Of a DNA stretch of 62,268 bases, positions 27,802-37,094 are shown in pieces. This stretch comes from JAYWDA01 sp043747555. GTDB lineage: Bacteria > Bdellovibrionota > Bdellovibrionia > Bdellovibrionales > Bdellovibrionaceae. The notes beneath the pieces were generated by a model. It was not told where the DNA came from, did no database searches, and was given only the letters and a program-made list of their open reading frames with translations. Made by a program: the position numbers and the translations under genes. Position 1 is the first letter of the stretch. The number at the start of each line of letters is the position of its first letter. The stretch spans positions 1 through 62,268 of the forward strand of contig JAYTOY010000063.1 in the NCBI GenBank assembly GCA_043747555.1, read 5' to 3'.

Positions 27802-28290
27802 CTACTTGCCAGGCTTCGTTGGTAGTTTAACATTTAAAGTCACATCGTCATCAACGCCGACACCCATATATTTAATCCCAGTGATTTTAAAATCGCTCAG
27901 CTTAATTTTGAACTGCGCGGCTAATTCATTGCCAATCATTTTATATGTGCCCGTAACTTTTTTTTCTATTCCTTTAATCTTTAGGATTCCAAAACCAGTT
28001 CCATTTTCACCTTCGCCTTTTACAAGAATCGCTTCAGGAAACTTGTCAGCCTCTAGATGTTTTCGAGTGTGATTGTCTCTTAATTCAATCCCCGTCTTCA
28101 AATTTTTAAGACTGACCTGAATATTTTCTGCCTTCACTTTGCTGCCGACAACTGTTGCAAAACCTTTTACGTCACTAGTCTTGCCAGTAAAATCTCCGGC
28201 TGGAATCAAGTGAATATCAAAAGCCGCCTCTGCGCCAAAAACCCCAGAACTCAAAATCATACACGAACAAAAAATCAAACCTTTAATCAT
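27802..28290 (-). CDS. YceI-family periplasmic protein
   Basis: 162 aa. Signal peptide to about residue 20, then an eight-stranded lipocalin-like barrel with the YceI features: FTGKTSDVKGFA near the start, DNHTRKHLEADKFPEAIL in the middle and a family-like LxIKGIEKKVTGTY segment. Family members bind polyisoprenoids or other lipids, and some are linked to cytochrome b561-like redox partners. The ATG has a perfect AAGGAGG upstream. The downstream cytochrome lipoprotein fits a redox role. Confidence 0.88.
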   Translation of the reverse strand: MIKGLIFCSCMILSSGVFGAEAAFDIHLIPAGDFTGKTSDVKGFATVVGSKVKAENIQVSLKNLKTGIELRDNHTRKHLEADKFPEAILVKGEGENGTGFGILKIKGIEKKVTGTYKMIGNELAAQFKIKLSDFKITGIKYMGVGVDDDVTLNVKLPTKPGK

Positions 28291-28360
28291 TTAAACCTCC
28301 TTAAAAAACAATGCGGTGAATTCTAATTGATGGCAATATTTTTTCTTCAGCAGGCTAGTA

Positions 28361-28945
28361 TCAAGAATAGGTTTTTAGAAAATAGTCCAATTTTTCTAGT
28401 AATATTTGCTGAGCCAACTTTCTATTTTTTTTCCACTCCTCGACTAGACCGACACTTGATGAATCGGAGACAACCTTAATTGAAAGAAATGGCACCGAAA
28501 CTTTCTGACAAACAAAAGCCAGCGCAAAACTTTCCATATCATAAATATCACAAGGAACAGTTGGCAAGGTCACATCGACTCGATCGCCAGTACCGCAGGT
28601 AACACTCGGCAAATTCTTAAAATATCGTTCGGGGCTGATAATTTTTCCTTCGGCTCCAGGAAAAAAGCCGGGCGGCATGCCAACAGCCGTCAGATCAACA
28701 TCTCTTTCAACAAATACTCCAACTTCAACAACAGAGCCCGTAGACAATTGATGACTTCCGCAGGTTCCCAAATTAATTGCGATATCATACTTGGAAGCAC
28801 AAAGGTGCTGATAAGCTGTCACCGCAGAGCGGAGTTTTCCAATTCCTGTGTAACAAGAAATTATTTCGTGGACTTGAAATGAAACTGGTATTAATGATTT
28901 TTTTATTTCTGCGGGACTTGCAATGAAAACCGCCACTCGTGCCAT
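28361..28945 (-). CDS. Nucleoside phosphorylase-superfamily hydrolase (MTA/SAH- or futalosine-nucleosidase-like)
   Basis: 194 aa. Features of the PNP/UDP family are visible: GIGKLRSAVTAY near the substrate pocket, NLGTCGSHQ, and the DMESFALAFVC motif with the Glu that binds the ribose hydroxyls, followed by VVSDSS with the catalytic Asp. Length and the short N-terminus fit nucleosidases such as MqnB or Pfs, but the exact substrate is not clear. Its ATG overlaps the rpoN stop by one base. Confidence 0.75.
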   Translation of the reverse strand: MARVAVFIASPAEIKKSLIPVSFQVHEIISCYTGIGKLRSAVTAYQHLCASKYDIAINLGTCGSHQLSTGSVVEVGVFVERDVDLTAVGMPPGFFPGAEGKIISPERYFKNLPSVTCGTGDRVDVTLPTVPCDIYDMESFALAFVCQKVSVPFLSIKVVSDSSSVGLVEEWKKNRKLAQQILLEKLDYFLKTYS

Positions 28946-30372
28946 TAGAAGAATTTTTTACGTTGCGAGGACGGAAGGATCTTTAGCATTTCTCGGTACT
29001 TTGCGACCGTTCGACGAGCAATCTGAATGCCCTCTTTAGCTAACAATTCAGCAATTTTTTGATCCGACAATGGTAATTTTAAATCTTCTTTAGCAACCAG
29101 ATCTTTAATTTTTAGTTTTACAGATTCACTGGCTAAATCATGGCCATCAGAAGAAGTGATTCCAGAGTTGAAAAAATATTTCAGCTCGTAAATTCCTTGT
29201 GGAGTGTGCATGTATTTTGATGTTGTGACGCGACTGACGGTTGATTCATGCATTCCAATGTCATTAGCAATATCCCTGAGGACCATCGGTTTTAAAAACG
29301 CGGATCCTTTTTCAAAAAACTCGCGCTGATGTTTCACAATACTTTCAGCGACTTTATATATTGTCCTTTGTCTTTGATGGATGGATTTAATCAGCCAAAC
29401 GGCCGACTTTAATTTTTCTTGAATATAGTCGGTGTCTTTTTTGTTGGCACCAGCTCCCTTAGTCAGCATGTTCTTATAAAAATTAGAAATTTTTAATCGC
29501 GGCAGACCATCTTCATTCAATGACACGCTAAAGTCGTCTCCGACTTTATAAACATAAACGTCAGGGCTGACATAATGGGTGTCTTGCGGCAGAAAAGATC
29601 GACCCGGTTTAGGTTCCATAGAATAGATAATTTTGCACATCTCAATGACTTCAGCGATATCTTTGTTCGTCGTCTTTGCGATGGCTTCGTAGTTTTTCTT
29701 TTCTAAATCTTTCAAATGATTGTTGATCAAATCAACGAGGTCCTTGGTATCTTCTTCCAAATGCTTGGCTTGAACTAAAAGACATTCTTTTAAATCTCTG
29801 GCACCCACACCCGGCGGATCAAATTCGTGAATTAAACTTAAGGTGTCTTCTAAATCTTCAATGGGGATATTTTCTTCCTGGCAAATTGTGTCCAACGGAG
29901 TTTTTAAATACCCATCGTCATCAATGTAACTAATAATAATTTCCGCGACATTTTGTTCATACTCGCTAAAACCATTCATCTTGGCTTGCCAAGATAGATG
30001 TTCATGCAAGGTTTCGCTGGTGGTAATTGAGTTTTCGTAATTCATAATCTCTTCGCTGCCTGACATGCCCTCGCGAGGAGGTTTCATATTGGCTTCGAAG
30101 TAGTTTTCCCACTCAAACTCATCTTGTTTCTGTGGATCCTGAGTTGTTTGATCGGGTCCTGCCGGGTCGATCACTTCAGCAGCTTCTTTTATTCTTTTTA
30201 GATCTTCTTCTTTCAGATCTTGAGACTCTTCAAGAATGGGATTCTCTTGAAGCTCAGCATGGACTGCATTTTCCAGCTCCATGCGCGACATTTGCAAAAG
30301 CTTAATGGCTTGTTGCAGCTGCGGCGTGATCACCAGATTTTGGCTGAGATTCATGGTCTGGCGTAAAGCCAT
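28945..30372 (-). CDS. rpoN: RNA polymerase sigma-54 factor
   Basis: 475 aa. Region I is the Gln/Leu-rich activator-interaction segment (LVITPQLQQAIKLLQMSRMEL), followed by an acidic region II, the core-binding domain and the C-terminal HTH. The RpoN box ARRTVAKYRE lies near the end. Sigma-54 recognises -24/-12 promoters and needs an AAA+ activator such as the one at 51148. It follows lptB by 13 bases, the widespread lpt-rpoN arrangement. Confidence 0.97.
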   Translation of the reverse strand: MALRQTMNLSQNLVITPQLQQAIKLLQMSRMELENAVHAELQENPILEESQDLKEEDLKRIKEAAEVIDPAGPDQTTQDPQKQDEFEWENYFEANMKPPREGMSGSEEIMNYENSITTSETLHEHLSWQAKMNGFSEYEQNVAEIIISYIDDDGYLKTPLDTICQEENIPIEDLEDTLSLIHEFDPPGVGARDLKECLLVQAKHLEEDTKDLVDLINNHLKDLEKKNYEAIAKTTNKDIAEVIEMCKIIYSMEPKPGRSFLPQDTHYVSPDVYVYKVGDDFSVSLNEDGLPRLKISNFYKNMLTKGAGANKKDTDYIQEKLKSAVWLIKSIHQRQRTIYKVAESIVKHQREFFEKGSAFLKPMVLRDIANDIGMHESTVSRVTTSKYMHTPQGIYELKYFFNSGITSSDGHDLASESVKLKIKDLVAKEDLKLPLSDQKIAELLAKEGIQIARRTVAKYREMLKILPSSQRKKFF

Positions 30373-30385
30373 TTTTCGTTATCCC

Positions 30386-31111
30386 CTACAGTTTAAAATT
30401 TTCGCCCAAATAAAACTTACGGGCGAGCTCACTTTGAGTGATTTCTTGTGAGCTACCACTCACTTGAATTTTACCATCCTTCAAAATATAAGCATAGTCA
30501 CAAATGCCTAAAGTCTCACGGACATTGTGATCAGTGATCAGGACCCCTATACCTTTGGCCTTAAGGTCACGAATTATATTTTGGATATCCGCCACCGCAA
30601 TAGGGTCGATGCCGGCAAAAGGCTCATCTAGCAATAAAAATTTGGGTGATCCTGCTAAAGCACGGGCAATTTCAACTCGACGCCGTTCGCCGCCGGAAAG
30701 TGAGTAACCAAAGCTGTCACGAATATGGGCAATTCTAAAATCAGAAAGCAAAAGCTCTAAGCGCTCGGCTCGTCGGACGCCATCAAAGCCATGAGCTTCA
30801 AGAGCGACAGAAATATTATCTGACACTGACAGTTTACGAAAAATACTGGGCTCTTGGGCAAGGTAGCTAAGACCAATCTGCGCCCGCCGATACATGGGTT
30901 CTTGAGTGATCACTTTATTATCTAACATAATTTCACCCGCATCAGGGGTGACCAGACCTACGACCATATAAAAAGATGTGGTTTTTCCAGCCCCATTAGG
31001 TCCTAGTAAGCCAACGACTTGGCCGGCCTCGACTGAAAAAGAAACCTGATCGACGACCTGCCGTTTTTTGAAAGCTTTTGAAATATTTTTTATTTCTAAC
31101 AAACTGCTCAT
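30386..31111 (-). CDS. lptB: LPS export ABC transporter ATP-binding protein LptB
   Basis: 241 aa. Walker A GPNGAGKT, Q-loop, signature LSGGERRRVEIARAL, Walker B FLLLDEPFAGIDP and the switch His in ITDHNVRE are all present and are characteristic of LptB. It powers LptF/LptG extraction of LPS from the inner membrane. It lies six bases after the LptC/LptA-like gene and 13 before rpoN. LptF and LptG are not in the window. Confidence 0.96.
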   Translation of the reverse strand: MSSLLEIKNISKAFKKRQVVDQVSFSVEAGQVVGLLGPNGAGKTTSFYMVVGLVTPDAGEIMLDNKVITQEPMYRRAQIGLSYLAQEPSIFRKLSVSDNISVALEAHGFDGVRRAERLELLLSDFRIAHIRDSFGYSLSGGERRRVEIARALAGSPKFLLLDEPFAGIDPIAVADIQNIIRDLKAKGIGVLITDHNVRETLGICDYAYILKDGKIQVSGSSQEITQSELARKFYLGENFKL

Positions 31112-31117
31112 ATTACA

Positions 31118-32089
31118 TCATTTCTTTTTTTTATCATCCATCGTCGCTCGGACATTTTCAACTCTAACTTTCTTCCCACCGTCCAGAAAGACAATCTGTT
31201 GACCGCTCAGTTCATCGTTATTTTGATAAACTTTGGGATGACCCAAAAACGTAAACTTATTTGCGTCAATGTCCAGGTTCATCGTTTCACTAACGGCATA
31301 TTTATCTGTGTTGCTGACGCGGACTCCACCGGAAAGAATAATATTTTTTAAGGTTGATTTATTTTTCTCGTAAATAAAGGTGGCTGCGGGACCTTCTATT
31401 TTTGTTTCATTATAATGAATAACGACATTATCCAAAAATTTAGCTTCGTGATTTTTTCCACTAAATTCAGCATTTCCACAGGACAGATCAAATTTTTTAT
31501 TATCTTTCATCTCTTTAGATGCCAGAATCCGGTTTTTGACTAGCATTCGGCTTTTTTCAATCTCGACGACCATTTCAGAACCCTTAACTTTTAAACCGGC
31601 TCCTTGTTCATCTTTTGGGCCTTGCATTGAAATTGGACCACGACTTATGATCAATCGTTTTCCAGCGTCGTACACCACTTCATCCGTTTGAAATACATAA
31701 CCGTTAGTTGAAGTAATTTTAACATCGCCAGTGATTTTCATTCCTTTTGATTTCATATCAATTTTTCCAGATTGTCCCGTCACAACGAAATCTATTTCTT
31801 CTTTATTATAGAACTGCACCTTAACGGTTTTTAAAAGCCAAGAAATATTTCCCTGGGTGCCTTCTGCTTCTTTGGCAAAAAGCTCCCAATCATGAGACCC
31901 TTTTTGACTTTCTACTAAATGAATTCCAGACGCTTTTTGCAAGGCCTCGTTCGGATCACTTTTTGGTTTGACCGAACTGGCATCGCTTTCAAACTTTTCC
32001 AAGTGTTGAGGAAAAATAATCAAAATCTCAATAAAAAGAAAAACTATGATCGAGATAAAGATCATAGTTTTAAATCGAGGACCCGTCAT
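31118..32089 (-). CDS. LptC-like protein with added LptA/OstA-type repeats
   Basis: 323 aa, well over the roughly 190 aa of an ordinary LptC. A single N-terminal membrane helix (about 9-25) anchors the protein, followed by a long beta-jellyroll: the LptC part (about 55-190) and then a second block (about 195-310) with the OstA-type pattern GNAEFSGKNHEAKFLDNVVIHYN. It could combine the LptC anchor and the LptA bridge in one chain. No separate lptA is next to it. The tail is Lys-rich. Confidence 0.8.
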   Translation of the reverse strand: MTGPRFKTMIFISIIVFLFIEILIIFPQHLEKFESDASSVKPKSDPNEALQKASGIHLVESQKGSHDWELFAKEAEGTQGNISWLLKTVKVQFYNKEEIDFVVTGQSGKIDMKSKGMKITGDVKITSTNGYVFQTDEVVYDAGKRLIISRGPISMQGPKDEQGAGLKVKGSEMVVEIEKSRMLVKNRILASKEMKDNKKFDLSCGNAEFSGKNHEAKFLDNVVIHYNETKIEGPAATFIYEKNKSTLKNIILSGGVRVSNTDKYAVSETMNLDIDANKFTFLGHPKVYQNNDELSGQQIVFLDGGKKVRVENVRATMDDKKKK

Positions 32090-32098
32090 ACAAACAAC

Positions 32099-32689
32099 TT
32101 AATTGGTTTTTGGCTCATTGGGTTTCTTGGTCACTGCAAAATTGATCTCACCTGCTCCAGCCTCAGTGACAGTAAACATCACTTTCTTAACAGTCAGGAT
32201 ATCTACGCCTTTGTCGGCCTCAATAGTTACTTTGTTCCAAGCATTCGGATCATCTTTTGGATTCTGTACGGCCTGATCGACAGCATCTTTGATCTGCTTC
32301 CCGAGAAGAGCCTCATTTTCTTCTTTAGCTCGCTTTAATCCCGTTTTCATTTCATCAAATAATTTTTGGATCATCCAATCCTTTTGATTTTTTACATCGC
32401 TGAAGGTGGCGATCACCGTTTTATCTAAAATAATTTCCTTATTTGAAACAACGACCACAAAGGCAGGCTTTAAATCTTTCGTTGAGCTTGCTTCTGGAAG
32501 AGATAAATCCTTATGCAAAATCAACATCTGCTCTTGCCCGCTGAAGTTTTGGAGTAAGAAAATAACTAACACGGTGAACATGTCCACCATCGCCGTCAAA
32601 GAAAGCATGGCAACAACGCCTCGTTTTCCCTTTCGACGCTTTAAAATATTGTGATTACGAAATCTTTCACCGGGTTTGTAAATCGCCAT
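32099..32689 (-). CDS. ExbD/TolR-family motor protein (AglS/AglQ-like), 196 aa
   Basis: A basic cytoplasmic N-terminus precedes one membrane helix (about residues 28-48) with the proton-carrying Asp36 in AMVDMFTV. The periplasmic domain is ExbD/TolR-like but longer than usual, with an extra helical stretch around 105-150. It overlaps the other exbD by one base. Two ExbD subunits with one ExbB match the AglR-AglQ-AglS gliding motor of Myxococcus, in which both Asp-bearing subunits are required. Confidence 0.87.
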   Translation of the reverse strand: MAIYKPGERFRNHNILKRRKGKRGVVAMLSLTAMVDMFTVLVIFLLQNFSGQEQMLILHKDLSLPEASSTKDLKPAFVVVVSNKEIILDKTVIATFSDVKNQKDWMIQKLFDEMKTGLKRAKEENEALLGKQIKDAVDQAVQNPKDDPNAWNKVTIEADKGVDILTVKKVMFTVTEAGAGEINFAVTKKPNEPKTN

Positions 32690-33168
32690 TAGTTGGGTCC
32701 TCCGGTGGCTACAGAAATAGCTGGAAATCCTGAAATTAAAAGACTGTCCATTGCTTTTATCAATCGCTCATAGGCAAGCTCATCTGAGACGGCAACGACG
32801 GCATCTTTTTTCTCGGGGTATAATTGCTTCACACGCTGAAGCTGTGCAACCAGTCCCGCTTCATCATACTGACTGTTAATTAAGGGTAAGGCAAAAGCCT
32901 GTTTCCCGATTGTTAAAACATAGCCGTTAGTTTTTACATCAACTCGCAAGACGACATCCGCGTGGGGAGGCGGCGTCTGTGCTGGTTGTGTTTCTGACTT
33001 TTTGCCGTACAAAGAACTGCCAATTTGAATCATTGAAACTTGCGTCCATACCGCCGTGATCAAGAGGAATGAGATCAAGACGCTCATCAAATCGATGAAC
33101 GGCACTAGATTCAGATCCATATTGGAACTTCGACCGCCTCGTTTCGAGCCTGATTCAACTTCTGACAT
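32689..33168 (-). CDS. ExbD/TolR-family motor protein (AglQ/AglS-like), 159 aa
   Basis: A Gly/Arg/Ser-rich start, then a membrane helix at about residues 22-43 with the essential Asp26 in LVPFIDLMSV, then a periplasmic domain ending VSDELAYERLIKAMDSLLISGFPAISVATGG-like in the TolR manner. It is of standard length. It follows the ExbB gene by ten bases. Together with its neighbours it should form a proton-driven stator. Confidence 0.9.
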   Translation of the reverse strand: MSEVESGSKRGGRSSNMDLNLVPFIDLMSVLISFLLITAVWTQVSMIQIGSSLYGKKSETQPAQTPPPHADVVLRVDVKTNGYVLTIGKQAFALPLINSQYDEAGLVAQLQRVKQLYPEKKDAVVAVSDELAYERLIKAMDSLLISGFPAISVATGGPN

Positions 33169-33178
33169 ACCGTAATCC

Positions 33179-33835
33179 TCAATCCTTCATTTTATCGCGA
33201 TTAGACGCCACAAGATTCATTAAAGTCATGCTGCTTTCAATAACATCGTTTTCAGTTTTCTGAATTTGAAATTGGAACCAGCCGTAACAAACGATACAAA
33301 GAATCGCGACTGTTAAACCGAATGCAGTACAATTTAATGCGTGCGAAATACCTTCAGCTAAGATTTTTGCTTTTTGCGCGGGATCTTCTGCGACCACTCC
33401 GCGGAAGGCACCAATCATACCGATGATCGTTCCTAACAATCCGGCTAATACTGCAACGTTACCGAATACTGCAAGGAAAGGAACCTTGCCTTCGACTTTA
33501 GGAATTTCTCGCATAACGGCTGCGTCCATCGCTACTTGAATTTCTTCATCTGGGCGCTTGTTCATCGCTTGGATGAGGCCTGCTTTCACCGTATTTGTCA
33601 GCGGCGCCGGTCGCGAATCGCAGAAAGAGATAGCTTGGCGCAAATCACCAGCAACGACCATTCTAAAAAGTTGGTCGGTAAATTCTTTCTTATCAACTAT
33701 CAAGGTTCGCATTTTCATAAAGCGATCCACAATAATGATCAAAGCCAAAATCAAAATCACAGCGATCGTGCCCATGACAGGCAAGCCACCCTCTTGAAAG
33801 GCTCTAATAATAAAATTACTGTTTTCTGGTCCCAC
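33179..33835 (-). CDS. MotA/TolQ/ExbB-family proton channel (AglR-like)
   Basis: 218 aa with the three-helix ExbB/TolQ layout: helix 1 at about residues 17-36, a long cytoplasmic loop, helix 2 at about 120-143 (GNVAVLAGLLGTIIGMIGAF, the family signature) and helix 3 at about 165-187. It is the pentameric part of a proton-motive-force motor. It lies 14 bases after the FHA/PglI-tail gene and ten before the first exbD. The context argues for a gliding motor rather than TonB or Tol, because TPR proteins and the PglI-type protein are coupled to it and no tolA, tolB or pal is present. Confidence 0.93.
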   Translation of the reverse strand: MGPENSNFIIRAFQEGGLPVMGTIAVILILALIIIVDRFMKMRTLIVDKKEFTDQLFRMVVAGDLRQAISFCDSRPAPLTNTVKAGLIQAMNKRPDEEIQVAMDAAVMREIPKVEGKVPFLAVFGNVAVLAGLLGTIIGMIGAFRGVVAEDPAQKAKILAEGISHALNCTAFGLTVAILCIVCYGWFQFQIQKTENDVIESSMTLMNLVASNRDKMKD

Positions 33836-33849
33836 GGTCTCTCCTCCTG

Positions 33850-35931
33850 TTATTTAGCTGCTCTAAAATTAAATGGATAAACAATATCGGCTGTCATTCC
33901 CTCGGGTACGTCTGGAAAAGTGTAGCTCGCGATTCGATCGCGCAAACAATTTTCGACGGCTTTGTTATTCAATGTCGAACTCTTAACTTTGACATTGATG
34001 GCTCGCCCGCCAGAGACGATCTCCCAACTCATAAAAACTTTTCCTTCGATCTGTCGGCCTCGCTCAAGACGATTTAATTCTTTCACATAACAACCACGAA
34101 TTTCATTTTGGTTGTGACGAATCACGCGACGAACCGCTTCTCTATCAATTGTTCCAACGAACTGAGCTTCTGAATCCCCGGGTTCAACCGCGACACTTGT
34201 TTTGTCGCCGAAACCATCAGCGCTTCCGTAAAGACCTTGTCCGGTGCTTCGGCCTTTAGTTCCAATACCAGAAATTCCTTCAGTCGCAGTGCCTTTTCCG
34301 CCAGCGCCCGTGTCTTTAAATTTGGAGCCGAGATCATCGCCGGCTCGATTGCTGTCCATTCCGCTTGTGCCGGTGGCCTTGTCGGCTTGGCCTAAAATTC
34401 CGCCAGCTCCCGAGTAGCTTGGATCTAATTTTGCGCGACTGCCGCCAGAACCGAAAGCACTGAAGAGCCCCGCTTTTGATAAATCTTTTTTATCACTCTG
34501 AGCATTGGCGCCGGCCTTTTCACCCAATTTTAACGCGCCACCTTGCTTGGTAGAAGTGAATTTTTTTGGACGATTTTGCGAATTAGGGATCGGCGCCACT
34601 TCAGCAGCCCTGCCAGCCATCGCATTTTTGGAAGCTTTCTTTTCGGGCGAAGGCTGTCCTTGTTTTTGTTTTTCCTGCTTCACCTCTCCCACTTTAACTT
34701 TTTCTGGAGGAGTCTCGGAAGGTTTCGGCGGCTGAGGCTCTTGAGGCGGAGGCTTGACCGCTGGAACTTTAGGAGGGACATTAAATATAATTTGCGCTGT
34801 TCGAAGCATCTCTTCTTCTGTTTTTGCCATATCTTCGGTTGGCATTGTGACAGAAATGTAGAAAGCAAGTAAACCCGCAATGACCAGGGCCATGATCACG
34901 GCGGTCAGTTCAGGGCCGCTGAGTAAAAAGGCTGGAATCAGCGGCACGATCGGAGCTTGCGGTGCATACCGAACGAAAACTTGAATTTTTCCACCCATGA
35001 GGCTCAAGCAAATCATTTCACTTTGATCCAGTCGAACAAAAATCCCGTTTGGGTTTTTTGTACCTTTGCCACTCTTAATAATATCCGCTAATTCTTTTTT
35101 GCCTTGAGAGTGGATCAATTCAAAACCCATCTCTTCTGTCACGGCCACTCGTACTCCGCCTGAAATTTCCAACAAAGGCCAGCCCTTGGGCATCGCTCCC
35201 GCTGGAAGTGATATTTGATAATTCTCGCTAGCTCCAACGCGCACTAAACCTTGAGCTTTAAAATGATAGGTCGTTAGAATTCGCTCTTCCCATGCGACGA
35301 TCACCTCAACAACTTGTCCCTTACCAGGTTTCAAATATTGTTTTAAATCTGTGACTTCGCTGGGCGGGGCAAAAGTTTTTTTATTTTTGTTAGAAGAAAT
35401 TGATTTTGATAAAGCACTGCGAATTTGAGGTTTCGCAAAAGGCTTTACCTCTTCTTTTTTTGGCACTGAGGGACTGACATTAAAGCTTGGCTTACTAGGC
35501 GTTGGCTTTGCTAATGGAGCCGTTGGTTTTGAATCTTGTGTTTTTGCCGCAGAGACAGGCCTCGCTGCAGCGACTGGTGCAGCTGAAGGTATAGGCGGCG
35601 CTAGGGGCGCTGGCGAGGCTCCGGCCGGCTTTGGTACACCAAAAAAGAATACAACTTTATAAGGACCGACCCCGATTTCGTCGCCAGAAGAAAGGGCCGA
35701 ATCCAAAACAGCCTGACCATTTTTGAAGGTTCCGGTTTGGGATCCCAGATCTGAAATATAATAACTGCCGTCACGCATTTCAATCAGGCAATGAATAGCA
35801 GAAACGCCCTCACCTTTTAAATCTAAATGGACTTCTGCATCCTGCCCAAGAACAATTTGGTTTTGATCAAACTGCTTTACTTCAAGCAGTTGATTATTTT
35901 TGAAGATTCTTAGAATCACTGGAGATTTCAA
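33850..35931 (-). CDS. GltG-like gliding coupling protein: FHA domain, membrane helix, AgmX/PglI-type C-terminal tail
   Basis: 693 aa. A cytoplasmic FHA domain (about 1-100), an Ala/Pro/Lys-rich linker (about 101-190), a second cytoplasmic beta domain (about 200-325), one membrane helix (about 341-362), a Pro/Lys then Gly/Ser-rich periplasmic spacer, and a TonB-like tail (about 595-693) with REAVRRVIRHNQNEIRGCY and a second Cys in ENCLRDR. This is the architecture of Myxococcus GltG, which links the AglRQS motor to periplasmic and outer-membrane parts. The FHA domain lacks several phosphothreonine-binding residues: Gln30 for the first Arg, Ala45 for the Arg of SRxH, Thr66 for the Asn of SxNGT. 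Confidence 0.88.
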   Translation of the reverse strand: MKSPVILRIFKNNQLLEVKQFDQNQIVLGQDAEVHLDLKGEGVSAIHCLIEMRDGSYYISDLGSQTGTFKNGQAVLDSALSSGDEIGVGPYKVVFFFGVPKPAGASPAPLAPPIPSAAPVAAARPVSAAKTQDSKPTAPLAKPTPSKPSFNVSPSVPKKEEVKPFAKPQIRSALSKSISSNKNKKTFAPPSEVTDLKQYLKPGKGQVVEVIVAWEERILTTYHFKAQGLVRVGASENYQISLPAGAMPKGWPLLEISGGVRVAVTEEMGFELIHSQGKKELADIIKSGKGTKNPNGIFVRLDQSEMICLSLMGGKIQVFVRYAPQAPIVPLIPAFLLSGPELTAVIMALVIAGLLAFYISVTMPTEDMAKTEEEMLRTAQIIFNVPPKVPAVKPPPQEPQPPKPSETPPEKVKVGEVKQEKQKQGQPSPEKKASKNAMAGRAAEVAPIPNSQNRPKKFTSTKQGGALKLGEKAGANAQSDKKDLSKAGLFSAFGSGGSRAKLDPSYSGAGGILGQADKATGTSGMDSNRAGDDLGSKFKDTGAGGKGTATEGISGIGTKGRSTGQGLYGSADGFGDKTSVAVEPGDSEAQFVGTIDREAVRRVIRHNQNEIRGCYVKELNRLERGRQIEGKVFMSWEIVSGGRAINVKVKSSTLNNKAVENCLRDRIASYTFPDVPEGMTADIVYPFNFRAAK

Positions 35932-36206
35932 TTTTCCCCCCGAACTCGTTGCATATCTTCGGTTGTCTTGCGCATTTCGGGAATAAAGTTTTCACGCAGC
36001 TTAATCAGCCTGCGATAATTAAAGTTTTTCTTTTGAAATAAATAAAACATGTCAGGCTTCTGAGAACTTCCTTCAACTAATTCATCTTCAAAGTTCAAGG
36101 TCGCACGCCTCTCTTTGGGTTTTTTTCCCGTGTCTTGAGCAGAAGCGCACACTCCAAAAAGAGTGACGACGATCAAAATTTTAATGCCTCTGATGAGCCG
36201 TTTCAT
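35928..36206 (-). CDS. Small secreted protein of the gliding operon, 92 aa
   Basis: The start at 36206 was chosen because GGAG lies eight bases upstream and the protein then opens with a signal peptide (MKRLIRGIKILIVV, cleavage near CASAQ); an ATG nine codons earlier has no ribosome site. The mature part is about 65 residues, charged and predicted helical (NFNYRRLIKLRENFIPEMRKTTEDM). No family is recognised. Its ATGA-type overlap with the GltG-like gene and position behind the TPR lipoprotein suggest a structural or chaperone role in the periplasm. Confidence 0.7.
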   Translation of the reverse strand: MKRLIRGIKILIVVTLFGVCASAQDTGKKPKERRATLNFEDELVEGSSQKPDMFYLFQKKNFNYRRLIKLRENFIPEMRKTTEDMQRVRGEN

Positions 36207-36236
36207 AACTGGAACTCCAAATTGGCTAGCCATGTT

Positions 36237-37094
36237 CTATTGTAAACCTATCTTAACCTTATTCTCCAAGTCCTTTATCCGAGAGCGCTGTTCTGAAGTA
36301 CCACCTACAAACTTTAGTCTGTTCAATACATCAGACCCTTCTTTGTATTTTTTCAGAACCTCGATCAAGAGGATAGCTTGGTTGAATAAAATATCCTTAT
36401 TGTTGCTTTGATCCTTAAGCGCCTTCTCGTATAAAGCCTGAGCCTGTAATCCTTTACCAGTCGCAGTCAGCGCGATCGCATAGTTGTTCAAAACTCGGAA
36501 ATCCCGTAAGCCTTTTTGATAGGCAGTCTCTAAAGCAACGACGGCTTTGCTATAATTTCTTTGATCTACGAAGATAGCGCCCAAATTAGCGGCAATCACT
36601 CCGTCTTGGGAGTTCAAACTGAAAGCCTGACGAAAGGCCTGAAGTGCTTCGCGATTTTCTTCTAGGGCTAAATGAATAATTCCTAAGTTATTATAAATTT
36701 CTGCAGAAGGTTGAATTTGCGCAGCCTTTATTAGCAAGTATCTTGCGGTGGAAAATCTTGCTTTTTTATAGTTATAAAGAGCCAATGCATTCAAAGCTTT
36801 GGCATCCGACGAGTTTTGCAGCAAAGCTTGAGTCGCTACCTTAAAAATATTCTCATCATTTTGTGACCGAATAGCTTCATCTAATAAGTTGGCGGTGGCT
36901 TTTTGCGCCTCTTTTGGAACATTATTTCCTGAAGCCGCAACCATTTGTGAGGGTGCCTTTTCTCTAGCTGGGGCCGTGACGCTGGCGTTGGATTCGTCAC
37001 CCGTTGCAACATCCTCATCACGATCCGCAGGCTGCGGCTTTGAAGCACAAGAAGTCATCAATAACGTGACAACTAAAAGGATAAGTTTTTTCAT
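36237..37094 (-). CDS. TPR-repeat lipoprotein (gliding cluster), 285 aa
   Basis: A type II signal peptide ends in lipobox MTSC (Cys at about residue 16). After a Ser/Ala linker, at least five tetratricopeptide repeats are visible, for example SAEIYNNLGIIHLALEENREA and GVIAANLGAIFVDQRNYSKA. The ATG at 37094 overlaps the upstream stop (ATGA); a TTG four codons earlier is less likely. TPR lipoproteins of this kind (AglT/GltE-like) scaffold the gliding apparatus in the periplasm; assignment to a specific Glt protein is not made. Confidence 0.85.
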   Translation of the reverse strand: MKKLILLVVTLLMTSCASKPQPADRDEDVATGDESNASVTAPAREKAPSQMVAASGNNVPKEAQKATANLLDEAIRSQNDENIFKVATQALLQNSSDAKALNALALYNYKKARFSTARYLLIKAAQIQPSAEIYNNLGIIHLALEENREALQAFRQAFSLNSQDGVIAANLGAIFVDQRNYSKAVVALETAYQKGLRDFRVLNNYAIALTATGKGLQAQALYEKALKDQSNNKDILFNQAILLIEVLKKYKEGSDVLNRLKFVGGTSEQRSRIKDLENKVKIGLQ

